Assembly (NCBI GenBank): GCA_026785645.1
Contig: JAJAZM010000155.1
Location: 1-15,120 of the forward strand
Length of the DNA: 15,120 nucleotides
Direction of reading: 5' to 3'
Origin: Sphingomonas bacterium
GTDB lineage: Bacteria > Pseudomonadota > Alphaproteobacteria > Sphingomonadales > Sphingomonadaceae
The number at the start of each line of letters is the position of its first letter. Positions within the stretch are counted from its first letter, which is position 1. The translations under genes and the position numbers were made by a program. Below, one piece after another: positions 1-7,423 of this stretch. The notes beneath the pieces were generated by a model. It searched no databases and had not been told where the DNA came from. It saw nothing but the letters and a program-made list of their open reading frames with translations.

Positions 1-90
1 GACCCCACTCGCGCGCAATGCGTCGACCAATTGCGGCAGGAGCGGTGCGTCGGCGAGGATTTCGATCCGCTTGGGGGCTACGGTGTTCAT
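1..90 (-). CDS. PII-like (SbtB-type) signalling protein, N-terminal part only
   Basis: The window edge cuts this gene after 30 codons. It starts with ATG at 90 and reads MNTVAPKRIEILADAPLLPQ, continuing LVDALRASGV. The pattern of a short beta strand (KRIEIL), a helix with LxxLxDAL and then SGV matches the beginning of PII-fold proteins, where the next part is usually a GYT-type segment, here missing. It lies only 5 bp downstream of the sbtA-like pseudogene on the same strand. SbtA-family transporters are commonly paired with a small PII-like regulator (SbtB in cyanobacteria) that binds adenine nucleotides and controls the transporter. Family assignment rests on a short stretch plus context, so it is moderate. 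No T-loop or nucleotide-binding residue is visible. If the transporter is dead, this gene may be an orphan. Confidence 0.6.
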   Translation of the reverse strand, partial: MNTVAPKRIEILADAPLLPQLVDALRASGV

Positions 91-95
91 TGGGG

Positions 96-927
96 CTATC
101 CGATCATCCGGGCGACGCTGGCGATCAGCGCGATATTGACGACAACGTTGAACGGGAAAAAGATCCCCAGCGACATCGCCAGATAGATGCCGGGATCGGC
201 GTCGGGCAAGGCCAGCCGCGTCGCCGCTGGAACCGCGATATAGCTAGCCGAGCTGGCGAGCACGCCGAGCATCGCGGCAGTCCCGCGATCAGCCCCATGT
301 CGAGCAGGAACAAGCAAAGCACGCTCTTGTAGCCGCCTAAAAACACGGGCCGGATCGGCGCGAAGCCTTTCTCCCCGGCAATCAGTCCGATCACGAAGGC
401 CCCGACCACCAACACCACCGACGCATTGAGCAGGACCTCGTGCCACAGGCCGCCAGGCGCCGCGCCCGAATCTCGCGGCCCGCCGCGCGTTAGCAGCAGC
501 CCGGTGACGATCGCCGGGGTCTCCATCAGCGCCAGTACCGCGACCATGAAGCCGGCCGCAGGAAGCCCGACACCCTTCAGCATCTCGTTGGCGGTGATGA
601 AGGTGACGAGGCTGACGAGCCATAATGCGCTGCCACAGCCGCAGCGTCGGTCCGCCCGAGCCGCCCGAACCCGCGAAGCGCGGCAAAGGCGGGCAGGGGG
701 AGGAGAAAGCTCAGCGTCACCCCCGCCGCGCCAGCGAGCAGCAGTGCATCGGTAATCCCGCTTTTCGACACTTCGACCCCGCCCTTGAGGCCGATCGCTG
801 CCATCAGATAGATCACCATGCCCTTAGCAAACGCTTCGGGGATGGCGCGGTCCGAGCGGGAGATACCCGCAATCATGCCGCGCGCGAAGAACAGGATGAT
901 CGGCGACGTCAGCGTATCGAGTATCAT
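96..927 (-). pseudogene. sodium-dependent bicarbonate transporter SbtA family, disrupted
   Basis: An intact gene would encode an inner-membrane Na+/HCO3- symporter-like protein (SbtA/DUF897 family) with about ten membrane helices. The N-terminus starts at ATG 927 behind a good GGAGG (933-937, minus) and carries the family segments SPIILFFARGMIAG, IPEAFAKGM and IYLMAAIGLKGGVE. The frame breaks near 616-617, where one base appears missing: the next frame continues as VSLVTFITANEMLKGVGLP. That frame runs through AALMETPAIVTGLLL-like sequence to FLLDMGLIAG. Near 285-295 the protein jumps to a third frame, GTAAMLGVLASSASYIAVPAA, ending VARMIG and a TAG at 96-98. At this second point the family normally has roughly 30-40 further residues, so it looks like an internal deletion of 3n+1 bases rather than a single-base slip. 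With two independent lesions this is probably a real pseudogene, though assembly error cannot be excluded. Confidence 0.8.
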
Positions 928-932
928 GCGCG

Positions 933-937
933 CCTCC
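933..937 (-). promoter_or_regulatory. Shine-Dalgarno site of the sbtA-like gene
   Basis: On the minus strand GGAGG lies 5 bases before ATG 927. It fixes the start of the transporter reading frame and shows that the translation signal survives although the coding sequence is broken. The rest of the 80-bp divergent gap (928-1007) towards lipA holds no clear terminator. A weak TTGGCA/ctatct pair at 973-1000 is not convincing. Confidence 0.6.
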
Positions 938-1007
938 GATTGCTGCGCCGCAGCTAATCAATCGACCGGACATTGGCAATCGCCCGCGCCGTCGCTATCT
1001 GGCGGAC

Positions 1008-1928
1008 ATGAACGCCGTGCTCCCCATTCCGCCCCGCCAGCGCAAGCCCGACTGGATCCGCGTCAAGGCGCCGGTCAGCGAAGGTTATACCGAGACCCGT
1101 CGCCTGATGCGCTCGCTCAAGCTCAACACGGTGTGCGAAGAGGCGGCCTGCCCGAACATCGGCGAATGCTGGACCAAGAAACACGCCACGGTGATGATCC
1201 TGGGCGATACCTGCACCCGCGCCTGCGCTTTCTGCAACGTCAAGACAGGGATGCCGCGCGCCGTCGATCCACTTGAGCCCGAGCATGTCGCCACGGCCGC
1301 TGCCGAGCTGGGCCTCGAACATATCGTCATCACCTCGGTCGATCGCGACGATCTGCCCGACGGCGGGGCGAGCCAGTTCGTCAAGGTGATCGAAGCGCTG
1401 CGCCGCAATACACCGAATACGACGATCGAAATTTTGACGCCGGACTTCCGCAACAAGCATGAGGCGGCGGTCGAGGCGATCGTCGCGGCACGGCCCGATG
1501 TCTACAATCACAATCTCGAGACGGTGCCGCGGCTCTATCCGACGATCCGCCCCGGCGCGCGTTACTATGCCTCGCTCCGGCTGCTCGAGACGGTCAAGAA
1601 GCTCGACCCGTCGATCTTTACCAAATCGGGGGTCATGGTCGGGCTTGGCGAGCAACGGCTCGAGGTTCACCAGGTGATGGACGACATGCGCTCGGCGGGG
1701 ATCGATTTCCTGACCATGGGCCAATATCTCCAGCCGACCCCGCGCCATGCCAATGTCGAGGAATATGTCACGCCCGACGCGTTCAAGGCATACGCCTCGA
1801 TCGCCCGCGCCAAGGGCTTCCTGCTGGTCGCAGCGTCGCCGCTGACCCGATCAAGCTATCACGCCGGGGACGATTTCGCGAAGATGCGGGATGCCCGGGC
1901 GGCGCAATTGGCGCGCGCAGGGAAATAA
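1008..1928 (+). CDS. lipA: lipoyl synthase LipA
   Basis: LipA is a radical SAM enzyme that inserts two sulfur atoms into octanoyl groups on E2 and GcvH proteins, making lipoate in the cytoplasm. The 306-residue product has both iron-sulfur cluster motifs. The auxiliary cluster ligands are C43, C48 and C54 (CEEAACPNIGEC), and the radical SAM motif is C69-x3-C73-x2-C76 (CTRACAFC). The C-terminal RSSYHAG at 281-287 holds the serine that in LipA ligates the auxiliary cluster. GLGE and MGQYLQPT segments are also typical. Length is normal for the family. The ATG at 1008 has only a weak GGCGG upstream, but no better start fits. The stop TAA (1926-1928) shares its last base with the ATG of the next gene, so the two are translationally coupled. 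All key residues are present. Confidence 0.97.
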   Translation: MNAVLPIPPRQRKPDWIRVKAPVSEGYTETRRLMRSLKLNTVCEEAACPNIGECWTKKHATVMILGDTCTRACAFCNVKTGMPRAVDPLEPEHVATAAAELGLEHIVITSVDRDDLPDGGASQFVKVIEALRRNTPNTTIEILTPDFRNKHEAAVEAIVAARPDVYNHNLETVPRLYPTIRPGARYYASLRLLETVKKLDPSIFTKSGVMVGLGEQRLEVHQVMDDMRSAGIDFLTMGQYLQPTPRHANVEEYVTPDAFKAYASIARAKGFLLVAASPLTRSSYHAGDDFAKMRDARAAQLARAGK

Positions 1929-2389
1929 TGCCGCGCCACTCCGAAACTAAGATACTGCCATACTCGCCCGACCAATTGTTCGCTATGGTGGCCGATATCG
2001 AGCGCTATGATGAATTTTTGCCGTGGGTGGTCGCGGTGCGGATCAAGTCGAGCAGCGCCGACGAGACGGTCGCCGACCTGGTGGTCGGGTTCGCTGCGTT
2101 CAAGGAGCGCTTCACTAGCAAGGTGACGATGCACCGCCCCGACCGGATCACGGTCGATTATGTCGACGGGCCGCTTAAATATCTTCACAATGATTGGCGC
2201 TTTACCCCAGCGCCCAATGGCGGGACCGAGCTGTGCTTCGCGGTAGATTTCGCGTTCAAGTCGCGCCTGTTCGAGACGCTCGCCGGGCAGATGTTCGACC
2301 GTGCGCTGAGGCGCATGACCTCGGCGTTCGAGCAGCGCGCCGATGCGCTTTACGGCATCAACAGTTCGAGCGCGCAAAGCGCCGCTTGA
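1928..2389 (+). CDS. RatA/COQ10-like START-domain protein
   Basis: This 153-residue protein is a single START/polyketide-cyclase-type domain of the COQ10/RatA family. In mitochondria and alphaproteobacteria these proteins bind ubiquinone or related lipids and support respiration. The E. coli member RatA was described as blocking 70S ribosome assembly, hence the common 'RatA family toxin' label. Family hallmarks seen are DIERYDEFLPW at 23-33, a GPLKYLHNDWRF segment at 81-92, and VDFAFKSRLFE at 106-116 followed by the long C-terminal helix that caps the lipid cavity. There is no signal peptide or membrane helix. The start ATG overlaps the lipA stop by one base. The last 40 bases overlap the convergent pncC gene. 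No antitoxin gene is adjacent, so a quinone-chaperone role is more plausible than a toxin role here. Confidence 0.88.
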   Translation: MPRHSETKILPYSPDQLFAMVADIERYDEFLPWVVAVRIKSSSADETVADLVVGFAAFKERFTSKVTMHRPDRITVDYVDGPLKYLHNDWRFTPAPNGGTELCFAVDFAFKSRLFETLAGQMFDRALRRMTSAFEQRADALYGINSSSAQSAA

Positions 2390-2853
2390 CGGCGGATGCC
2401 CGAGCGGCCCTCGCTTGCATCGAACAATTTCTGGTCGGCGGTGAGGCCGTCCGGGCCGGCCAAGCGCTCGGCCTTGGCAAATACCACGGTGCCGACCGGC
2501 TTGCTCGGGGTGCCGCCATCGGGCCCGGCGATCCCGGTGATCGCCACCGCGACATCGGCGCCCGAGCTTTCGAGCGCGCCCTGCGCCATTGCCCAGGCAG
2601 TTGCTACGCTAACCGCACCAAACGTCTCCACCACGTCGAGGCAGACGTTAAGGCCGCTTATCTTGGACGCGTCTGAATAGGTCACATAGCCGGCCTCGAA
2701 CACCGCCGAGCAGCCGGCAATTTCGGTCAACGCGGCCGATACCAGTCCGCCAGTGCAGCTTTCGGCGACGGCGATTCGCCGCCCCGCAGCGAGATTGGCG
2801 GCGATCACCTCGCGTGCTTTGTCGACCAGTTCTGGGTGGAGAAGGTTGTCCAT
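2350..2853 (-). CDS. pncC: nicotinamide-nucleotide amidase PncC (stand-alone CinA C-terminal domain)
   Basis: PncC deamidates nicotinamide mononucleotide to nicotinic acid mononucleotide in the NAD salvage cycle. The 167-residue product corresponds to the C-terminal CinA domain only; the N-terminal MoaB-like domain found in full-length CinA is absent, as in E. coli YgaD. Motifs are AESCTGG at 30-36 with the expected catalytic Ser32, VTYSDASK at 57-64, and GIAGPDGGTPSKPVGTV at 107-123. I chose ATG 2853, because upstream in-frame codons lack family similarity and this start gives the usual length. The start is 58 bp behind the ispDF stop on the same strand, so co-transcription is likely. Its 3' end overlaps the convergent ratA gene by 40 bp. 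The name cinA is often used for this gene in databases. Confidence 0.93.
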   Translation of the reverse strand: MDNLLHPELVDKAREVIAANLAAGRRIAVAESCTGGLVSAALTEIAGCSAVFEAGYVTYSDASKISGLNVCLDVVETFGAVSVATAWAMAQGALESSGADVAVAITGIAGPDGGTPSKPVGTVVFAKAERLAGPDGLTADQKLFDASEGRSGIRRQAALCALELLMP

Positions 2854-2911
2854 CGGCGGGCCTATAAGCGCATCGAGCGGCTTCGCACAGACATCAATCG
2901 GGCGTTGAAGT

Positions 2912-4057
2912 TTAAGAAGGCAGACGGATGGTGGCGATGGCCTGTGCCGCAATGCCTTCGCCGCGCCCGGTAAAGCCGAGCCGCTCGGTGGTGGTTGCCT
3001 TGACCGATATCCGATCGAGCGAAAGGCCAAGGATTTCCGCAATCTTGTGCCGCATGGCGAGGCGGTGCGGGCCGACCTTGGGGGCCTCGCAGATGATCGT
3101 GCAGTCGACCTGGTCGATCGCGCCACCGCGATCGCGAATCAGCGATGCGGCATGGCTGAGGAACTGGTCGGACGACGCGCCTTTCCATTGCGGATCGGAG
3201 GGCGGGAAATGATCGCCGATGTCGCCCAGCGACGCGGCGCCGAGCAATGCATCGGTGATCGAATGGAGCGCGACATCGGCATCGCTATGCCCGGCCAAGC
3301 CGCGGTCATGCGCTACCTCGATCCCGCCGAGCATGATCGGACCGGGGCCGGCGAAGGCGTGGACGTCGAAGCCCGAACCGGTGCGGCTGATCATCGCTGC
3401 GGCAAATCGCTGTTCGGCGCGATCCCAGTCGGCAGTCGTGGTCAGTTTATCGAGCATCGTATCGCCTTCGACCGTGATGACCTTGAGTCCCGCCGCGACC
3501 ATTACCGAGCTTTCGTCGGTCGCGCGGCCGCGCACTTCGCCAAGCGCATAGCGCAAATCCTCGGCATGGAACGCCTGCGGAGTCTGGATCCGGATCAAGC
3601 CAGTACGATCAACCATCGCGTCGATCATGCCGAGGCCCTTGGCCAGCGTGTCGGCGATGGCGAGGATCGGCACTGCGCCGTCCCCGCGTGTTAGCGCGTC
3701 GAGCAGCCGGTCGATCACGTCGGGCGGACAAAAGGGCCGCGCCGCATCGTGGACGAGGACGATACCGTCGCCGAGCGCGGCAAGCCCGGCGCGGACGCTG
3801 TCCGAGCGTTGTGCGCCGCCGATGATCAGATGGCCGACGTCGCGGTCGACTAGTGCGGTTCGGGCGATGTCCTGCTGACCTTGGCCGATGACGATCCGCA
3901 CCGCGTCGATGCGCGGGTGGCCGGCGAGAGCGTCGACTGCATGAGCGAGCACCGACTTTCCGGCGAGAAGTCGATATTGCTTGGGCAGATCGCCGCCCAT
4001 CCGGCTGCCCGATCCGGCGGCGACGATGAGGGCGGTGACGATGGTGGCGGCGGACAT
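2912..4057 (-). CDS. ispDF: bifunctional IspD/IspF of the MEP isoprenoid pathway
   Basis: This 381-residue fusion catalyses two non-consecutive steps of the MEP pathway. IspD joins MEP to CTP, giving CDP-methylerythritol, and IspF cyclises CDP-ME-2-phosphate to MEcPP. The IspD half (about 1-222) has the CTP-binding loop AAGSGSRMGGDLPKQY at 13-28, VHDAARPF at 102-109 and ATDESSV at 179-185. The IspF half (about 223-381) begins RTGSGFDVHAF with presumed metal ligands D231 and H233, and H265 lies in GHSDADVALH. It ends with KATTTERLGFTGRGEGIAA at 353-371. Fused IspDF is common in alphaproteobacteria. The start ATG at 4057 diverges from dusB across 50 bp and has an AAGG-containing leader that mirrors the dusB leader. 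All recognisable active-site residues are present. Confidence 0.97.
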   Translation of the reverse strand: MSAATIVTALIVAAGSGSRMGGDLPKQYRLLAGKSVLAHAVDALAGHPRIDAVRIVIGQGQQDIARTALVDRDVGHLIIGGAQRSDSVRAGLAALGDGIVLVHDAARPFCPPDVIDRLLDALTRGDGAVPILAIADTLAKGLGMIDAMVDRTGLIRIQTPQAFHAEDLRYALGEVRGRATDESSVMVAAGLKVITVEGDTMLDKLTTTADWDRAEQRFAAAMISRTGSGFDVHAFAGPGPIMLGGIEVAHDRGLAGHSDADVALHSITDALLGAASLGDIGDHFPPSDPQWKGASSDQFLSHAASLIRDRGGAIDQVDCTIICEAPKVGPHRLAMRHKIAEILGLSLDRISVKATTTERLGFTGRGEGIAAQAIATIRLPS

Positions 4058-4058
4058 G

Positions 4059-4103
4059 AGCCGCGCCTTGCCCGTTTGGCCGCCCTTCTGTAAAGGCGCG
4101 GCT
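4059..4103. promoter_or_regulatory. inverted repeat giving mirrored leaders to ispDF and dusB
   Basis: The 50-bp divergent gap contains a perfect 11-bp inverted repeat: agccgcgcctt at 4059-4069 and aaggcgcggct at 4093-4103, separated by 23 bp. Read in the direction of each gene, both starts therefore have the same leader AAGGCGCGGCT. It sits 1 base before the ispDF ATG and 4 bases before the dusB ATG. The AAGG is a plausible ribosome-binding core for each. Any promoters must lie inside the 23-bp centre or inside the neighbouring genes. A transcript crossing the whole gap could form a GC-rich hairpin covering the ribosome-binding site. Confidence 0.55.
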
Positions 4104-4107
4104 TCCC

Positions 4108-5106
4108 ATGAGCCTGATCAAGCCCATCCACGTCGGTCCGGTGACCATCGACGCGCCGGTCATCTTGGCGCCGATGACGGGCGTCACCGATCTGCCGTTC
4201 AGGAAAGCGGTCAAGCGCTATGGCGCGGGGCTGACGGTGAGCGAGATGATCGCCAGCCAGGCAATGATCCGCGAGACCCGCCAGAGCCTGCAGAAAGCAA
4301 CGTGGGATCCGAGCGAGGAGCCCGTTTCGCTCCAGCTGGCGGGGTGCGCGCCCAAGGAAATGGCCGAAGCGGCGAAATTGAACGAACAGCGCGGCGCGGC
4401 GATAATCGACATCAACATGGGCTGCCCGGTGAAAAAGGTGGTCAATGGCGACGCCGGATCGGCGCTGATGCGCGATCTTCCGCTGGCCGCGTCGATCATC
4501 GATGCGACGGTCAAAGCGGTCAGCGTGCCGGTTACCCTGAAGATGCGGATGGGATGGTGCCACGACAGCCTTAATGCGCCCGAACTGGCGCGCGTGGCCG
4601 AGGATCTGGGGATCAAGATGATCACCGTCCACGGCCGCACACGAAACCAGATGTACAAAGGGTCGGCCGACTGGGGTTTTGTGCGGCGCGTGAAGGAAGC
4701 TTGCCGACTGCCGGTGATCGTCAATGGCGACATTTGCAGCCGCGAGGATGCGCGCGTGGCGCTCGAGCAATCGGGCGCCGACGGGGTGATGATCGGACGC
4801 GGCGCATACGGCAAGCCGTGGCTGCTGGGGCAGGTCATGGCGGACCTCAGCGGGGGAGGGACGCGGCCCGATCCGTCGATCGACGAGCAGCTCGCGTTGA
4901 TCATCGAACAATATGACGAAATGCAGTCGCTCTACGGTATTGTCACCGGGGTAAATCTGGCGCGCAAGCATATTGGCTGGTACACCAAAGGACTGTCAGG
5001 ATCGGCGGAATTCCGCAATAAAGTGAACCAAGTCGATGAACCGGCAACGGTCATCCGGATGCTCCGCGAATTTTATTCGCCGTGGCTCAAACGCGCCGCC
5101 GCCTGA
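4108..5106 (+). CDS. dusB: tRNA-dihydrouridine synthase DusB (NifR3-like)
   Basis: Dus enzymes use FMN and NADPH to reduce specific uridines in the tRNA D-loop. The 332-residue product has the FMN-binding start VILAPMTGVTDLPFR at 18-32, DINMGCPVKKV at 101-111 with the expected catalytic Cys106, TVHGRTR at 173-179, VNGDI at 205-209 and GVMIGRGAYGKPW at 226-238. The C-terminal helical domain is complete. In alphaproteobacteria this gene is also called nifR3 and usually precedes ntrBC. Here it is followed after 55 bp by ntrY instead. The ATG at 4108 has AAAGG 11 bases upstream, inside the right arm of the inverted repeat shared with ispDF. It is probably the first gene of the dusB-ntrY-ntrX-hfq-hflX unit. 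Confidence 0.96.
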   Translation: MSLIKPIHVGPVTIDAPVILAPMTGVTDLPFRKAVKRYGAGLTVSEMIASQAMIRETRQSLQKATWDPSEEPVSLQLAGCAPKEMAEAAKLNEQRGAAIIDINMGCPVKKVVNGDAGSALMRDLPLAASIIDATVKAVSVPVTLKMRMGWCHDSLNAPELARVAEDLGIKMITVHGRTRNQMYKGSADWGFVRRVKEACRLPVIVNGDICSREDARVALEQSGADGVMIGRGAYGKPWLLGQVMADLSGGGTRPDPSIDEQLALIIEQYDEMQSLYGIVTGVNLARKHIGWYTKGLSGSAEFRNKVNQVDEPATVIRMLREFYSPWLKRAAA

Positions 5107-5161
5107 GGCTGCGCAGCAACTGTGTTCTTTATGCAACTAGACCGTGCTAGGGCGGGGTCAC

Positions 5162-7423
5162 ATGGATGCAACTGCTGCCGATTCAGGATTGATCCGCAAC
5201 GCTGAGCAATGGCTGTCGCGCGAGCGCGAGAGCGGACGCTTCTATCGCTGGGCGACGATCGGGCTGATCATCCTGCTGGCCGCGATGCTGCTGTTCAGTG
5301 TCAACATCCTGGTCAATAGCGGCAAGCCCGGTACCTTCCTTTCGCCGCCGCTGATCGCCTTGCTGCTGATCGCCAACCTGATCCCCGCGATCGCACTGAT
5401 GGTGCTGCTGTCGCGTCGCGTCGCGATGGCTCGGGCGGAGAAGGGCGGGCTCGCCGGTGGGCGGCTGCATACGCGACTGGTCGCATTATTCTCGGTGATC
5501 GCAGCGGCGCCCACGGTGATGGTCGCGATCTTCGCGTCGCTGTTGTTCCAGTCGGGCCTCGAGTTCTGGTTCTCAGACCGCGCCAAGAGCATGATCGAGA
5601 ATAGCGTCGAACTTGGTCGAACCAGTTACTCGCGCGAAGTCGAGCGAGTGTCGTTGCAGACGCAGGCGATGAGCAAGGACGTGTCCGACGCACTTCGCGA
5701 GGTGGACCTGACCAATCCTGCCTTCACCGATTACCTCTATGCGCAAGTCTATGCCCGCGAACTGAGCGAAGTGGTGATCTTCACGCTCGGGCCCAAAGGG
5801 GAAATCGACAGCCAGGCGCTGGTCAATCCGTATGACAAGCCGCTCGATCAGATCATCACCGCGAAACAGATTGCGTCGCTTGCCGGCAAGTCGAGCGTCG
5901 CAATCACGAGCAATGACCGGATCGGGTCGCTGACGAAACTCAATCTCAAGTCCGGGGCTTACCTCTACGCGGCTCGGGTGTTCGACCCCGAGTTTCGCAA
6001 GACAATCGAGCGAACGCGCGACATCCAGGCAACCTACCGGGTCCTGCTCGATCGATCGCGGCTCTACCAGCTGCGGTTCAATGCTGCGCTATTGCTTGGC
6101 GCGTTGATCATCGTCGGGCTCGCCATTTTTACCGCGCTCAAGATCGCCGACCGGTTAGTGCGCCCAGTCGGTCAATTGGTTGCTGCCGCAGGCCGGGTGG
6201 AAGAGGGCGATTTTTCGACTCGGGTGCCGGTCTACGAGCCGAATGACGAGATTGCGTTATTGTCGACCGCGTTCAACCGGATGACCGGGCGGTTGCAGGA
6301 ACAGACCGGGGCCTTGGTCAGCGCCAACGAGCAACTCGAAACCCGCCGCGCGTTTATCGAGGCGGTGCTGTCGAGCGTCACGGCCGGGGTGGTTGCGCTC
6401 GATGCCGCAGGCAATATCCTGCTCGTCAATCGCTCGGCCGAGAATCTGCTCGAGCCTGCCGGTGAGGAGATAGAAGGGCGTAATCTCAAGGATATATCGG
6501 CTGATCTTGCGGAATTCCTGACGGGAGAGGCGCGCGACGCCAATGTCGCGATCGCCGCCGAGACCGGGCAGCGCACGCTGGCGGTCAAGCGCGTGCGCTA
6601 TGCCGATGGCACAGTGCTGACCTTCGATGACATCACCGAGCAATTGGCCGACCAGCGCCGCGCCGCCTGGTCCGACATCGCCCAGCGCATTGCGCATGAA
6701 ATCCGCAACCCGCTGACCCCGATTCAGCTCGCTGCTGAACGGCTTCAGCGGCGCTATGGCGAGGAAGTGACCTCGGACAAGGAGACCTTCGAACGGCTGA
6801 CCGGGACGATCATTCGCCAGGTCGGCGACCTGCGCAACATGGTCGATGAATTCAGCAATTTTGCACGCATGCCGAAGCCGGTATTCAAGGCGGAGAATAT
6901 CCACGAGATCGCCCGCGCGGCGCTGTTCCTGCATGAGGTGGCGCATCCGGGAATCGCATTCAGCATCGATCCCGCCAAGGCCGATATTCCATTGGTGTGC
7001 GACCGCCGCCAGTTGAGCCAGGCGCTGACTAACGTCGTCAAGAATGCGGTCGAAGCAATTGAAGTGAGGCGTAATCGTGGTGAAACCAACTTCGATGGCG
7101 ACCGCGTCGATGTTCGGGTGCGGAGCGTCAAGGATCAGGTGGTGATCGACGTCAACGATACCGGCGTCGGGCTTCCCGCCGACCGCGAACGGCTGACCGA
7201 GCCCTATATGACCACGCGGGTCCGCGGCACCGGGCTGGGGCTCGCCATCGTCAAGAAGATCGTTGAGGAACATTGCGGCGAAATCGCCTTCCTCGATCGT
7301 GGCGGCGGCGGCACGCATGTGCGGATCGCGTTCGACGCCGAGCGGCTTGCGGGGCAGGCGGGCGATGGAGACGACGGGGACCAAAGGGACATTCCAAAGA
7401 AAGGCCCGACCGATGGCGCTTGA
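5162..7423 (+). CDS. ntrY: membrane sensor histidine kinase NtrY
   Basis: NtrY is the inner-membrane kinase that phosphorylates NtrX. In alphaproteobacteria the pair has been tied to nitrogen metabolism, redox response and envelope functions. The 753-residue protein has hydrophobic segments near 30-50, 64-84 and 104-130, an external sensing region to about 305, a last membrane helix near 306-327, HAMP at about 328-383 and PAS at about 395-495. The kinase core follows: H-box IAHEIRNPLTPIQLAAERL with His512, N-box LTNVVKNAVEAI at 622-633, G1 DTGVGLP at 666-672 and G2 GTGLGLAI at 689-696. I chose ATG 5162, since GGCGGGG lies 4 bases upstream; a GTG at 5144 is possible but has no such site. The 3' end overlaps ntrX by 11 bp. 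All catalytic boxes look intact. Confidence 0.95.
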   Translation: MDATAADSGLIRNAEQWLSRERESGRFYRWATIGLIILLAAMLLFSVNILVNSGKPGTFLSPPLIALLLIANLIPAIALMVLLSRRVAMARAEKGGLAGGRLHTRLVALFSVIAAAPTVMVAIFASLLFQSGLEFWFSDRAKSMIENSVELGRTSYSREVERVSLQTQAMSKDVSDALREVDLTNPAFTDYLYAQVYARELSEVVIFTLGPKGEIDSQALVNPYDKPLDQIITAKQIASLAGKSSVAITSNDRIGSLTKLNLKSGAYLYAARVFDPEFRKTIERTRDIQATYRVLLDRSRLYQLRFNAALLLGALIIVGLAIFTALKIADRLVRPVGQLVAAAGRVEEGDFSTRVPVYEPNDEIALLSTAFNRMTGRLQEQTGALVSANEQLETRRAFIEAVLSSVTAGVVALDAAGNILLVNRSAENLLEPAGEEIEGRNLKDISADLAEFLTGEARDANVAIAAETGQRTLAVKRVRYADGTVLTFDDITEQLADQRRAAWSDIAQRIAHEIRNPLTPIQLAAERLQRRYGEEVTSDKETFERLTGTIIRQVGDLRNMVDEFSNFARMPKPVFKAENIHEIARAALFLHEVAHPGIAFSIDPAKADIPLVCDRRQLSQALTNVVKNAVEAIEVRRNRGETNFDGDRVDVRVRSVKDQVVIDVNDTGVGLPADRERLTEPYMTTRVRGTGLGLAIVKKIVEEHCGEIAFLDRGGGGTHVRIAFDAERLAGQAGDGDDGDQRDIPKKGPTDGA

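Noticed and set aside
973..1000. Possible lipA promoter, TTGGCA and ctatct about 16 bp apart
   Set aside because: The match is weak, and the predicted transcript start would fall almost on the ATG, so it is only compatible with a leaderless message. Not strong enough to annotate.
1928..2389. RatA as part of a toxin-antitoxin pair
   Set aside because: No small antitoxin-like gene is adjacent. The family in alphaproteobacteria is better explained as a COQ10-type quinone-binding protein.
3850..4971. Long minus-strand reading frame (373 codons) opposite dusB and part of ispDF
   Set aside because: It runs antisense over dusB with its clear DINMGCPVKKV and other motifs, has an Arg/His/Asp-rich composition typical of GC-rich antisense frames, and shows no family motif.
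5144..5161. GTG start for ntrY six codons upstream
   Set aside because: The GGCGGGG element lies inside this extension and is well spaced for ATG 5162; the extra residues MLGRGH have no support.
6257..7384. Minus-strand reading frame of 375 codons opposite ntrY
   Set aside because: It is fully antisense to the kinase domain of NtrY. The composition reflects the complement of GC-rich codons and no motif is recognisable.
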